The notes beneath the pieces were generated by a model. It saw only the letters and a program-made list of their open reading frames with translations, was not told the origin of the DNA and made no database searches. A DNA stretch of 6,170 nt from Desulfuromonadaceae bacterium (GTDB lineage: Bacteria; Desulfobacterota; Desulfuromonadia; Desulfuromonadales; Geopsychrobacteraceae), in the NCBI GenBank assembly GCA_030639985.1, contig DAOWKG010000066.1:1-6170 (forward strand), read 5' to 3'. The translations under genes and the position numbers were made by a program. How positions within the stretch are numbered: position 1 is the first letter of the stretch; every line of letters starts with the position of its first letter. Positions 1 to 4,892 of this stretch are shown piece after piece.

Positions 1-279
1 CTCACAGCCGGCTGCTCGTGCCAAGCGTGCCAGACGAACTGCTTCTTCGGCATCGCGCGCGCCGCTGGTATTTGGCAATAGCAGAAAGCGTTCCGGATCG
101 ATATGGGAAAGCAGGGAGTCTTCTGGGTTGTCAATGTCGACCCGACGCAAAGCGACGGTGACAATTTCACTGCCAGAGTTTTCCATTGCAGCAACCATAG
201 CCTGGTTTGAAGCAAACTTTCCGGTACCGACCAGTAAGCGGGAATCAAACTTTCTACCGGCAATAATCAATTGATCCAT
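1..279 (-). CDS. thiG: Thiazole synthase ThiG, N-terminal part (runs off left edge)
   Basis: ThiG condenses 1-deoxy-D-xylulose 5-phosphate, dehydroglycine and the thiocarboxylate of ThiS into the thiazole phosphate of thiamine, in the cytoplasm. The 93 codons seen begin MDQLIIAGRKFDSRLLVGTG and contain the family blocks LLVGTGKF (about residues 15-22), TVALRRVDI (about 41-49) and LLPNTSGARDAEEAVRLAR (about 67-85). The fragment stops at RAAGCE, just before the region where the family carries its Schiff-base lysine (KLE motif), so the catalytic residue is outside the window. The ATG at 277-279 is preceded by AGGA about 9 bases upstream, and the protein starts where the family normally starts. 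It is the third gene of a thiF-thiS-thiG operon but is separated from thiS by 189 bp containing an inverted-repeat element. Identity is secure; only completeness is unknown. Confidence 0.95.
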   Translation of the reverse strand, partial: MDQLIIAGRKFDSRLLVGTGKFASNQAMVAAMENSGSEIVTVALRRVDIDNPEDSLLSHIDPERFLLLPNTSGARDAEEAVRLARLARAAGCE

Positions 280-314
280 AAAAAATATCCTGTAATGAAT
301 TGTTTGTATTTTAT

Positions 315-444
315 GCCACAGACACACACACGGACAGTAGCATTCAAAATCAAAATAATTTACCGCATATTCCATCTGCTTGTTCAAAAGCTTTAATTTG
401 TTTGTGGTTTAAACATTCAGACTTTGTCCGCAGTTGTCTGTGGC
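315..444. repeat. 130-bp element with imperfect terminal inverted repeats between thiS and thiG (MITE-like)
   Basis: The left arm (315-336) begins GCCACAGACA and ends CGGACA. The right arm (425-444), read on the opposite strand, also begins GCCACAGACA and ends CGGACA, so 10 + 6 terminal bases match exactly around a short unequal middle (CACACA against ACTG). The roughly 88 bases between the arms are AT-rich and hold no convincing ORF. No clear target-site duplication is visible; the flanks are TTTTAT and TAAAAA. It could be a miniature inverted-repeat element or a REP-like intergenic repeat. It lies inside the thiamine operon, so the thiS-thiG transcript would carry it as a long-range hairpin. 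The inverted symmetry is directly visible; the mobile origin is inference. Confidence 0.55.
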
Positions 445-468
445 TAAAAAAAAGTTTATGAATTTATC

Positions 469-669
469 TTATCCGCCACCCACAAATTGAACCAGTTCAA
501 TGGTGTCTTCGCTTTTGAGGGTGGTGTCGTTATGCATGTCCGGGGTCAGAATATTATGATTTAATTCAACCACAACCCGCTCAGATGACAGGTTCAACTG
601 TTTTAAAAGTTGTTGCATGGTTAGTTGTTCCGGGTACTCTTTGGTTTTCCCGTTGATTGTCAGTTTCAT
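469..669 (-). CDS. thiS: Sulfur carrier protein ThiS
   Basis: This is a 66-residue beta-grasp (ubiquitin-like) sulfur carrier. Its C-terminal glycine is adenylated by ThiF and converted to a thiocarboxylate that gives the sulfur of the thiamine thiazole. The protein begins MKLTINGKTKEYPEQLTMQQ, shows the conserved VVVELNHNI segment near residues 32-40, and ends QFVGGG, the diglycine tail required for activation. Length is normal for ThiS. An in-frame upstream start at 744 would add 25 residues overlapping the 3' end of thiF and is not ThiS-like, so I chose the ATG at 667-669. The Shine-Dalgarno sequence is weak (CCGGA). Only 4 bases separate it from the thiF stop, so translational coupling is likely. 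It lies under the same TPP riboswitch as thiF. Confidence 0.95.
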   Translation of the reverse strand: MKLTINGKTKEYPEQLTMQQLLKQLNLSSERVVVELNHNILTPDMHNDTTLKSEDTIELVQFVGGG

Positions 670-673
670 ATTT

Positions 674-1480
674 TTATTCCGGTGATTCGTTAAGTAATAA
701 TCGCAATACGGCATTGGCTTGATGATGTGCGGCAATGCCCACACGGGGTGCCATCAAACCACACCCCGGTTTGGCAGCAGTAACACCATCACCACAAAGA
801 TAAAAATGTTCCGTAATCTTGGTGGTACGAATGGTGTTAGATGTTTCATAACCGGCAACCCCGGAAGCTGCGATCAAGATTTTATCGGGATAGTTGCTCA
901 AAAAATAGTTTGTCAGCATCGCTTTTTGATCGGCAGTATCAAATGCCTCTACCAGAATATCGATTTCACCAAAACAAAGAGCAATATTATCTGGGGTTAT
1001 TTTCTGGTTGAAAACATTTACTTTTGTCCCTGGATTGATGCGTTGCAGGTTTTCTTGCAAGGCAACAACCTTAGGCATGCCGATCTGGTCGATAAAGTAT
1101 TGCTGTCGATTTAAATTTGATGGTTCGACAACGTCAAAATCGGCAATATTAAGTTGACCAATCCCAGCCCTTGCCAGCGCAAAAGCAACGTGAGATCCAA
1201 GCCCTCCCGCTCCAGCAATTCCAACCCGACCACGCTTAATTTTTTCATGCACACCCGGAGTATGTCGCGCCATCATCAGGCTTTCCAACTCTTCTGCCGA
1301 AGGTTGCTTGCCCCGTTGAATCATGACGATACGATCACCATCGTGCAATTGCATGTCGGTAGTTGCCGGATAGCCGTTAACAATCAGCAAGTCAGCTGCC
1401 ACGTAGTTGTGGTCACGGAGCTCATAAAGATTGCTACCGGTTTTTATTTCCAGCGAATTTTCGTTAAGATAAATCAGCAT
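674..1480 (-). CDS. thiF: ThiS adenylyltransferase ThiF with N-terminal ThiS-like domain
   Basis: A 268-residue E1-like enzyme that adenylates the C-terminal glycine of ThiS so that sulfur can be loaded. Residues 1-60 look like an extra beta-grasp (ThiS/MoaD-like) domain with VNGYPA and LHDGDRIVMI. From about residue 65 comes the Rossmann adenylation domain: GAGGLGS nucleotide loop at 90-96, acidic DFDVVEPSNLNRQQY at 114-128 with the R-Q pair at 125-126, K137, and EAFDTAD near 179-184. The tail motif KPGCGLMAPRVGIAAHHQAN (237-256) is typical of the ThiF subfamily 2 with a fused N-terminal domain. The paired CxxC zinc motifs of E. coli-type ThiF/MoeB are absent, as in this subfamily. The ATG at 1478-1480 has no obvious Shine-Dalgarno and begins 9 bases after the riboswitch terminator. 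First gene of the operon, followed by thiS after 4 bases. Confidence 0.93.
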   Translation of the reverse strand: MLIYLNENSLEIKTGSNLYELRDHNYVAADLLIVNGYPATTDMQLHDGDRIVMIQRGKQPSAEELESLMMARHTPGVHEKIKRGRVGIAGAGGLGSHVAFALARAGIGQLNIADFDVVEPSNLNRQQYFIDQIGMPKVVALQENLQRINPGTKVNVFNQKITPDNIALCFGEIDILVEAFDTADQKAMLTNYFLSNYPDKILIAASGVAGYETSNTIRTTKITEHFYLCGDGVTAAKPGCGLMAPRVGIAAHHQANAVLRLLLNESPE

Positions 1481-1489
1481 AAAGTATAT

Positions 1490-1512
1490 AAAAAAACCGC
1501 CATGAGGCGGCT
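1490..1512 (-). terminator. Intrinsic terminator of the TPP riboswitch, in front of thiF
   Basis: On the minus strand the stem CCGCC (1506-1510), loop TCAT and GGCGG (1497-1501) is followed directly by a run of U (1496-1490). The stem can be extended outward by a G-U and an A-U pair. The thiF start codon follows 9 bases after the U run. The 5' strand of the stem overlaps the antiterminator sequence, consistent with control of transcription by the aptamer. Confidence 0.85.
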
Positions 1513-1542
1513 GCCGATATTTCTATCGGTAATTATTGCCGC
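1507..1542 (-). promoter_or_regulatory. Antiterminator stem of the TPP riboswitch expression platform
   Basis: In the minus-strand RNA, GCGGC (1542-1538, immediately at the 3' edge of the aptamer) is complementary to GCCGC (1511-1507), which is most of the 5' strand of the terminator. The 26 bases between them fold into their own hairpin, CCGATA-GAAA-TATCGG (1529-1514). GCGGC also contains the 3' strand of aptamer helix P1 (AGCG, 1543-1540). P1 and antiterminator are therefore mutually exclusive. TPP binding would lock P1, free GCCGCC and allow termination. The complementarities are seen directly; the switching order is inferred from the family. Confidence 0.7.
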
Positions 1543-1629
1543 TTCCCTACGCCGGTCTAAACCGGATCAGGTTCCAAGGGTTATCCCAGATTTTCTGGAA
1601 CTCTCAGTAACGTAGACACCCCTAGCGTA
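1538..1629 (-). ncRNA. TPP (thiamine pyrophosphate) riboswitch aptamer
   Basis: The minus-strand RNA contains the conserved THI-element blocks in order: CTAGGGGTG (around 1623-1615), CTGAGAG (1606-1600), ACCCTTGGAACCTGATC (1583-1567), and GGTTTAGACCGGCGTAGGGAAG (1564-1543). Helix P1 is closed by CGCT (1627-1624) with AGCG (1543-1540). The optional P3-type arm is CCAGAAAATCTGG (1598-1586). The aptamer senses TPP, the end product of the pathway encoded downstream, and here precedes thiF-thiS-thiG. With the terminator next to it, this is a transcription-attenuation riboswitch rather than one hiding the ribosome site. Confidence 0.96.
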
Positions 1630-1647
1630 TCAATTGTAATTGGGGAG

Positions 1648-1677
1648 AAAATACCAGCCTGTTAGCAAAAAAGTCAA
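1648..1677 (-). promoter_or_regulatory. Promoter of the thiF-thiS-thiG operon
   Basis: On the minus strand there is a -35 box TTGACT (1677-1672), an 18-base spacer, and a -10 box TATTTT (1653-1648) preceded by TGG, which gives an extended -10 (TGn). The predicted transcription start near 1641 lies about 12 bases before the first paired base of the TPP aptamer, the right position for a riboswitch leader. Confidence 0.65.
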
Positions 1678-1698
1678 CCGGTAAGGGCAAGTTTACGT

Positions 1699-1728
1699 TT
1701 GATCTTTGGTGCTTGTTTCGCATAGGAT
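1699..1728 (+). promoter_or_regulatory. Weak candidate promoter for the 106-residue gene and DUF3467 gene
   Basis: TTGATC (1699-1704), an 18-base spacer and TAGGAT (1723-1728, four of six matches to TATAAT) lie 40 bases before the start codon at 1768. This is the best match I found in the divergent region, but it is a poor one. Confidence 0.3.
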
Positions 1729-1767
1729 GCTGGCGCTGATTATTGAATTATTGAAAAGGAAGTGTTT

Positions 1768-2088
1768 ATGTCAATTTCGGAACGATTTCGCCAACTATTA
1801 GAACAAATAGACAGAGAATCAGATCGCCTTTACGAAATTTTACCAGAAAGTACCGCTAGTGTACTGCGTCAGGTTGATATTGTTGCTGAAGACCTGCAGG
1901 ACTGGGTTGATTCGGTTGGAGAAATTCCGCAGATGTATTTGGAATCAAAACTTTCACCGGTTTTGTTGCAGGCTCACGGGCAACTTGATCGGGTGCGGGT
2001 ATTGTTAGAAAAGGATGAACATCAGCAGGCGAGTGAGATTGTCTGGGAATTGGAACAAGGTGTTTATCGACTATTGAATGATTTATAA
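1768..2088 (+). CDS. Unrecognised 106-residue helical protein
   Basis: I do not recognise this family. The product is 106 residues, acidic, with no signal peptide, membrane segment, cysteine or known motif. It reads as mostly alpha-helical: about residues 3-25, 28-52, 53-82 and 84-105, the last two separated by a charged turn (EKDEHQQ) and rich in leucine, valine and glutamine. That pattern suggests a small helical bundle or a protein-protein interaction module in the cytoplasm. The ATG at 1768 is chosen because AGGA (1757-1760) is 7 bases upstream; an in-frame GTG at 1762 would be only 1 base from that site. It is followed after 24 bases by the DUF3467 gene on the same strand, so the two are probably cotranscribed. 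Upstream it is divergent from the thiamine operon. The reading frame and ribosome site support a real gene; its function is unknown. Confidence 0.75.
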   Translation: MSISERFRQLLEQIDRESDRLYEILPESTASVLRQVDIVAEDLQDWVDSVGEIPQMYLESKLSPVLLQAHGQLDRVRVLLEKDEHQQASEIVWELEQGVYRLLNDL

Positions 2089-2091
2089 AAA

Positions 2092-2109
2092 AAATATCTG
2101 GAGATATTT
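2092..2109 (+). promoter_or_regulatory. 18-bp palindrome holding the ribosome binding site of the DUF3467 gene
   Basis: AAATATCT (2092-2099), central GG, AGATATTT (2102-2109): two perfect 8-base arms. The Shine-Dalgarno GGAG (2100-2103) occupies the centre, 9 bases before the ATG at 2113. As RNA it can fold a 7-bp stem with a TGGA tetraloop, exposing or partly hiding the site; as DNA it could be an operator for a dimeric protein. Symmetry is observed; a regulatory role is inference. It is not a normal terminator because a ribosome site and gene follow at once. Confidence 0.5.
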
Positions 2110-2112
2110 GCT

Positions 2113-2412
2113 ATGGAAAAAAGTAAGGAAGTAAAACTGGAAATTCAGATCAATGAGGACGTCGCCTCAGGTCAATACATCAATATGGCAATTGTAAATC
2201 ACAACGATAGCGAGTTTGTTATCGATGGTATCTACGTCCAGCCGCAAGCACCCAAAGCGCAGGTTAAATCGCGTTTGATCACGTCACCACGTCATGCTAA
2301 GCGTATGATGATATTATTGCAGAACAATATTGCCAGTTACGAGCAGAAATTTGGTGCCATTGATCTGAGCGAACCAACTGTAAGTCCCGTAAATGGTACT
2401 CCAATCCACTGA
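2113..2412 (+). CDS. DUF3467 family protein
   Basis: A 99-residue protein matching the DUF3467 pattern: acidic start, then VASGQYINMAIVNHNDSEF (about 17-35), IDGIYVQPQAPKAQVKSRLI (37-56), TSPRHAKRMMILLQNNIASY (57-76) and the closing KFGAIDL. The family is small, cytoplasmic and of unknown function, found in many bacteria. The core covers residues 5-85; the last 14 residues (EPTVSPVNGTPIH) look like a disordered tail. The ATG has GGAG 9 bases upstream, lying in a palindrome. The gene follows the 106-residue gene by 24 bases and ends 11 bases before the stop of the convergent DAHP synthase gene, with no hairpin terminator visible between them. Family assignment is from remembered conserved blocks and is fairly sure; no biochemical role can be given. 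Confidence 0.85.
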   Translation: MEKSKEVKLEIQINEDVASGQYINMAIVNHNDSEFVIDGIYVQPQAPKAQVKSRLITSPRHAKRMMILLQNNIASYEQKFGAIDLSEPTVSPVNGTPIH

Positions 2413-2423
2413 CTTAGTTATCG

Positions 2424-3473
2424 TTATTTTTGTGCCAGCCGATTGTGAGTTTTGGTTAGCATCTCCACGGTGGTATCCCAATCGACACATTTATCGGTGA
2501 TGGAGACGCCATATTTTAGTTGCTCAAGATCATCGGGGATACTTTGGTTGCCGGAGTTCAGATTACTTTCAATCATTACCCCGACGATAGGGCTTGAACC
2601 TGCACCTAGTTGGTCAATGATATTGTCAAGGACTTCACCTTGGCGGTTGTGATCCTTGTATGAATTCGCATGGCTGCAATCCACCATTATTGCTGGTGGT
2701 AGCTGGTTTTTATCCAATAGCTCTGCCGCCTTGTTTACCGCTTCAGGATAGTAGTTGGGAGCAGTGTCGCCACCACGTAAGACAATGTGGACATTGGGAT
2801 TGCCTGAAGTATGGACAATTGATGAACGTCCCTCAAAATTGATACCCAAAAAACTATGCTCTCGACAAGCTGCAGCCATAGCATCGGTCGCAATCTTTAA
2901 TCCGCCATCAGTGCCATTTTTGAAACCGACCGGGAAGGAGAGACCGCTGGCCATTTCTCGGTGCGTTTGTGATTCTGTCGTACGTGCACCAATCGCTCCC
3001 CAACTGATCATGTCGGAGAGATATTGCGGAGTAATCGGATCGAGCATTTCGCAGGCAATCGGCAATTTAAGATCGGTTATGGTGCTAAAAAGTTGCCGTG
3101 CAACCCCAAGTCCTTTAGAAATTTGATGACTACCATTCATATCTGGGTCGTTTATAAGACCTTTCCAGCCAACTGTTGTGCGGGGTTTTTCAAAATAAAC
3201 TCGCATGATAATAAATAGTTGATCTTGTAGTTCTGCAGCCAGTTTAGCCAAGCGCTGGGCATACTCTATTGCTGCCAGCGGGTCGTGGATAGAACATGGG
3301 CCAACAACTACCAGAAGTCGTTTGTCGGTGCCATTAAGAATCGCCTTGATAGTATTGCGACTTTCATTGACAAATGCTGCTTCTGAATAAGGTAACGGAA
3401 AGACCTGTTTTAGATCTTGGGGGGCAATTATTGGTGAAACTTCCAGAACATTGAGATTGTTAGTTTGTACCAT
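2424..3473 (-). CDS. aroF: 3-deoxy-7-phosphoheptulonate (DAHP) synthase, type I alpha
   Basis: Condenses phosphoenolpyruvate with erythrose 4-phosphate to DAHP, the committed step to chorismate and aromatic amino acids; cytoplasmic and metal-dependent. The 349-residue length is that of the E. coli AroF/AroG/AroH enzymes. Expected metal ligands are present: C60 (VVGPCSIHDP), H268 (VDCSHANS), E302 (GVMIESNL) and D327 (SITDKC). Substrate-binding blocks are MRVYFEKPRTTVGWKG (90-105, with R91 and K97), GARTTESQTHRE (162-173) with R164, PVGFKNGTDGG (181-191) with K185, and VLRGGDTAPNY with R233. Blocks such as GINFEG, TSGNPN and KYGVSITD resemble the tyrosine-sensitive AroF more than AroG, so I use aroF, but the feedback inhibitor cannot be read with certainty. 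ATG at 3471-3473 has GAGGT 7 bases upstream. Monocistronic as far as seen. Confidence 0.93.
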   Translation of the reverse strand: MVQTNNLNVLEVSPIIAPQDLKQVFPLPYSEAAFVNESRNTIKAILNGTDKRLLVVVGPCSIHDPLAAIEYAQRLAKLAAELQDQLFIIMRVYFEKPRTTVGWKGLINDPDMNGSHQISKGLGVARQLFSTITDLKLPIACEMLDPITPQYLSDMISWGAIGARTTESQTHREMASGLSFPVGFKNGTDGGLKIATDAMAAACREHSFLGINFEGRSSIVHTSGNPNVHIVLRGGDTAPNYYPEAVNKAAELLDKNQLPPAIMVDCSHANSYKDHNRQGEVLDNIIDQLGAGSSPIVGVMIESNLNSGNQSIPDDLEQLKYGVSITDKCVDWDTTVEMLTKTHNRLAQK

Positions 3474-3531
3474 TTTCGTTACCTCTTTATTTATATGCTG
3501 TCACAGTGATTGATTAATATTATTCGCGCTG

Positions 3532-3560
3532 AACTTAGCTGGTTTTGGAATATAAGTCAA
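3532..3560 (-). promoter_or_regulatory. Candidate promoter of the DAHP synthase gene
   Basis: On the minus strand TTGACT (3560-3555), a 17-base spacer, and TAAGTT (3537-3532), which keeps the first, second and last positions of TATAAT. It would give a leader of about 50 bases before the ATG. I could not find a recognisable TyrR or TrpR operator, nor a leader peptide or attenuator, in that leader. Confidence 0.35.
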
Positions 3561-3596
3561 AAATAAGCTCTGCTTTGCTGCAGTTTAGTTAATCGT

Positions 3597-3625
3597 TTGA
3601 CAGGTTCTCTTCCATTCGGTATAAA
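3597..3625 (+). promoter_or_regulatory. Near-consensus sigma70 promoter of yggT-divIVA
   Basis: TTGACA (3597-3602), a 17-base spacer and TATAAA (3620-3625): perfect -35, optimal spacing, five of six -10 bases. The predicted start is near 3632, giving an untranslated leader of about 58 bases. An AT-only inverted repeat, TTAAAT (3629-3634) and ATTTAA (3642-3647), surrounds the predicted start site and could be an operator, though such symmetry is common in AT-rich DNA. Confidence 0.85.
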
Positions 3626-3689
3626 AGCTTAAATTACAATGATTTAAAGAGTTCAATGGCAAAATCATCCATGAAAGGTTATTTGGAAT

Positions 3690-3974
3690 ATGAGCATTAT
3701 TCTTACCGCTATCGCCAGAATTCTCGACTTGGCTTTCAATATTTATATTTTTATCATTATTGCCCGGGCGTTGATATCGTGGGTTAATCCCGATCCTTAC
3801 AATCCTATCGTCAGATTTTTACATAATGCTACCGATCCGGTCTTGTATCGATTACGACGACTTTTACCTTTTCTGCAAGCCGGAGCATTAGATTTATCCC
3901 CCTTTGCATTACTCCTTATTCTTTCGGTAGTGCAGCAGCTAGTGGTCTCATTTTTGTATCAGTTGGCACACTAA
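3690..3974 (+). CDS. YggT family membrane protein
   Basis: A 94-residue inner-membrane protein of the YggT family (YlmG in Gram-positives and plastids). Two hydrophobic segments are visible, about residues 8-32 and 70-91. Between them lies the conserved family core: ARALISWVNPDPYNPIVRFL (25-44), then the ATDPVLYRLRRLLP block. The basic LYRLRR loop followed by LP and the second helix is diagnostic. The exact biochemical role is unsettled; YlmG homologues are linked to cell division, nucleoid arrangement in plastids, or envelope and osmotic functions. ATG at 3690 has AAGG about 11 bases upstream; earlier ATGs at 3655 and 3671 are in another frame. First gene after a strong promoter, followed 25 bases later by divIVA, the same neighbour pair as in Gram-positive division clusters (ylmG-divIVA). 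Confidence 0.9.
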   Translation: MSIILTAIARILDLAFNIYIFIIIARALISWVNPDPYNPIVRFLHNATDPVLYRLRRLLPFLQAGALDLSPFALLLILSVVQQLVVSFLYQLAH

Positions 3975-3999
3975 TTTTTATTTGTAGAGGGATTTTGTA

Positions 4000-4530
4000 A
4001 TGCGGATAACCCCGATAGAGATTCAGCAACATAAATTCAAAACCCGCATGTTTGGTTATGATACTGCTGCGGTTGACCATTTTTTGGAAATGTTGGCGGA
4101 TGAGCTTGAGCGTTTACATATACAGAACAACGAGCTCAAAGAGTCTTTAGCCCGAACCCGAACTTCGTTGGAACAAATGCGTGAGCGTGAAAAGGCGATT
4201 CAAGAAACCTTGATGACGGCACAGCAGGTGACCGAGGATGTAAAAGTAAATGCCCGTAAAGAAGCAGAAATAGTGGTTGCTGAAGCCCACATTGAGGGGG
4301 AACGGGTAGTTCGTGAAGCCAATGACCGCCGGGTACAATTAGTCAATGAAATTCAGGAAATCAAACGGCAAAAAATTTCATTTGAGGGGGGCTTAAGGTC
4401 GTTGATTGATAATCATTTGAAGCTTATGGATATGGATACATTACGAATTGAAGAGGATGATCAACAAGCTCGTTTGTTGCAGCCTTTGCTCAGTGATGAA
4501 GATATCGATGAGCGATTTGACTTTCCCTGA
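4000..4530 (+). CDS. divIVA: DivIVA domain protein (coiled-coil, cell-pole type)
   Basis: A 176-residue protein with the DivIVA architecture. Residues 1-35 are the membrane-binding head (MRITPIEIQQHKFKTRMFGY, then DTAAVDHFLEML) with the conserved GYD and VDxFL. Residues about 35-135 are a long charged coiled coil with a break near 55-70. A short C-terminal region is acidic (EEDDQQ, SDEDIDERFD). In Gram-positives DivIVA recognises negatively curved membrane and recruits division and polarity proteins; in deltaproteobacteria the role is largely uncharacterised. The phenylalanine-arginine pair of the Bacillus head (before GYD) is replaced by methionine-phenylalanine here, so a hydrophobic membrane contact remains but the positive charge is shifted to R16. 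The ATG at 4000 has AGAGGG 8 bases upstream. It is cotranscribed with yggT and followed by a strong terminator. Confidence 0.9.
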   Translation: MRITPIEIQQHKFKTRMFGYDTAAVDHFLEMLADELERLHIQNNELKESLARTRTSLEQMREREKAIQETLMTAQQVTEDVKVNARKEAEIVVAEAHIEGERVVREANDRRVQLVNEIQEIKRQKISFEGGLRSLIDNHLKLMDMDTLRIEEDDQQARLLQPLLSDEDIDERFDFP

Positions 4531-4562
4531 TATCAACCTAGGGGAAATATGAAAAATTGATG

Positions 4563-4600
4563 ATCGTCTGTGTCGGAGTCTGCCGACCAGGCGATTTTTT
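4563..4600 (+). terminator. Intrinsic terminator of the yggT-divIVA unit
   Basis: ATCGTCTG (4563-4570) pairs with CAGGCGAT (4588-4595) through one G-U pair, and an inner stem TCGG/CCGA (4573-4576 with 4583-4586) closes a six-base loop. A run of six T (4595-4600) follows directly. It lies 32 bases after the divIVA stop and closes the unit cleanly. Confidence 0.88.
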
Positions 4601-4892
4601 GTCGGTGATTAACTATCTGGGTAGAAAAGAATCGAATTGAAAAAGGAGATTCTCTTGCCGCTGGAACAGCCATAAGAAAACTGCGCAAATATTCCGAATC
4701 TGACCTCTAAAAAACGAACTACAAAAAAACCGACAAAGATCATTTGTTACCTGATGGATGGGGTTTCCAATGACTCAATCCAGTTCTCTTGCCAACAAAA
4801 TAATTTTTGCCGGGTATAATTAAAAGCAAAGGCTGATTTGGATCTACATTCTTTGTTTTTGCTATGCTGGTGAGAGTTCGGGGGCAGGTATT
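4601..4892. other. Gene-poor stretch between the divIVA terminator and the HD gene
   Basis: No supported gene. On the plus strand an open frame without a start codon (4609-4710) encodes 33 residues including GDSLAAGTAIRKLRKY before a TAA; its composition looks protein-like and it may be a decayed gene end. On the minus strand an overlapping 44-codon frame (4609-4743) starts at an ATG with AGGT 7 bases upstream and is hydrophobic and phenylalanine-rich. I do not call either a gene. The rest is AT-rich and holds candidate promoters for the HD gene. Confidence 0.5.
4815..4869 (+). promoter_or_regulatory. Candidate promoter region of the HD-domain gene
   Basis: Two -10-like sites are visible. 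A perfect TATAAT follows CCGGG (about 4815-4820) but has no acceptable -35 at 16-18 bases. TATGCT (4863-4868) is preceded by TGC, an extended -10 form, with TTGGAT 19 bases further up. The second would place the start about 20 bases before the ATG at 4893. Neither is strong. Confidence 0.35.

Noticed and set aside
719..1114. 131-codon plus-strand open frame
   Set aside because: It lies wholly opposite thiF, whose motifs are intact, and has no family features; it is an antisense shadow.
1154..1615. 153-codon plus-strand open frame
   Set aside because: It runs antisense through the thiF start and across the TPP riboswitch, both firmly supported.
2755..3126. 123-codon plus-strand open frame
   Set aside because: Antisense to the DAHP synthase gene, with no recognisable protein features.
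3474..3531. Search for an aromatic amino-acid attenuator or TyrR/TrpR box in the DAHP synthase leader
   Set aside because: No leader peptide with repeated aromatic codons, no terminator hairpin and no good operator match found.
3655..3790. Small plus-strand frame beginning before yggT in another frame
   Set aside because: It overlaps yggT out of frame, has only a weak GAG upstream and ends without any recognisable motif.
3963..3980. TGGCAC followed by T-rich DNA, resembling a sigma54 -24 element before divIVA
   Set aside because: No GC-containing -12 element at the right distance; the bases are the last codons of yggT.
4147..4338. 63-codon minus-strand open frame
   Set aside because: Antisense to the coiled-coil part of divIVA; no ribosome site or family signature.
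4550..4640. Tiny frames after divIVA (a GGGGA-led three-codon frame and a 26-codon frame from 4560)
   Set aside because: The sequence is explained by the terminator hairpin at 4563-4600, which the second frame reads through.
4596..4737. Complementary TTTGTCGGT and ACCGACAAA segments about 120 bases apart
   Set aside because: A 9-base match in low-complexity AT-rich DNA is easily chance, and one arm is part of the terminator tail.
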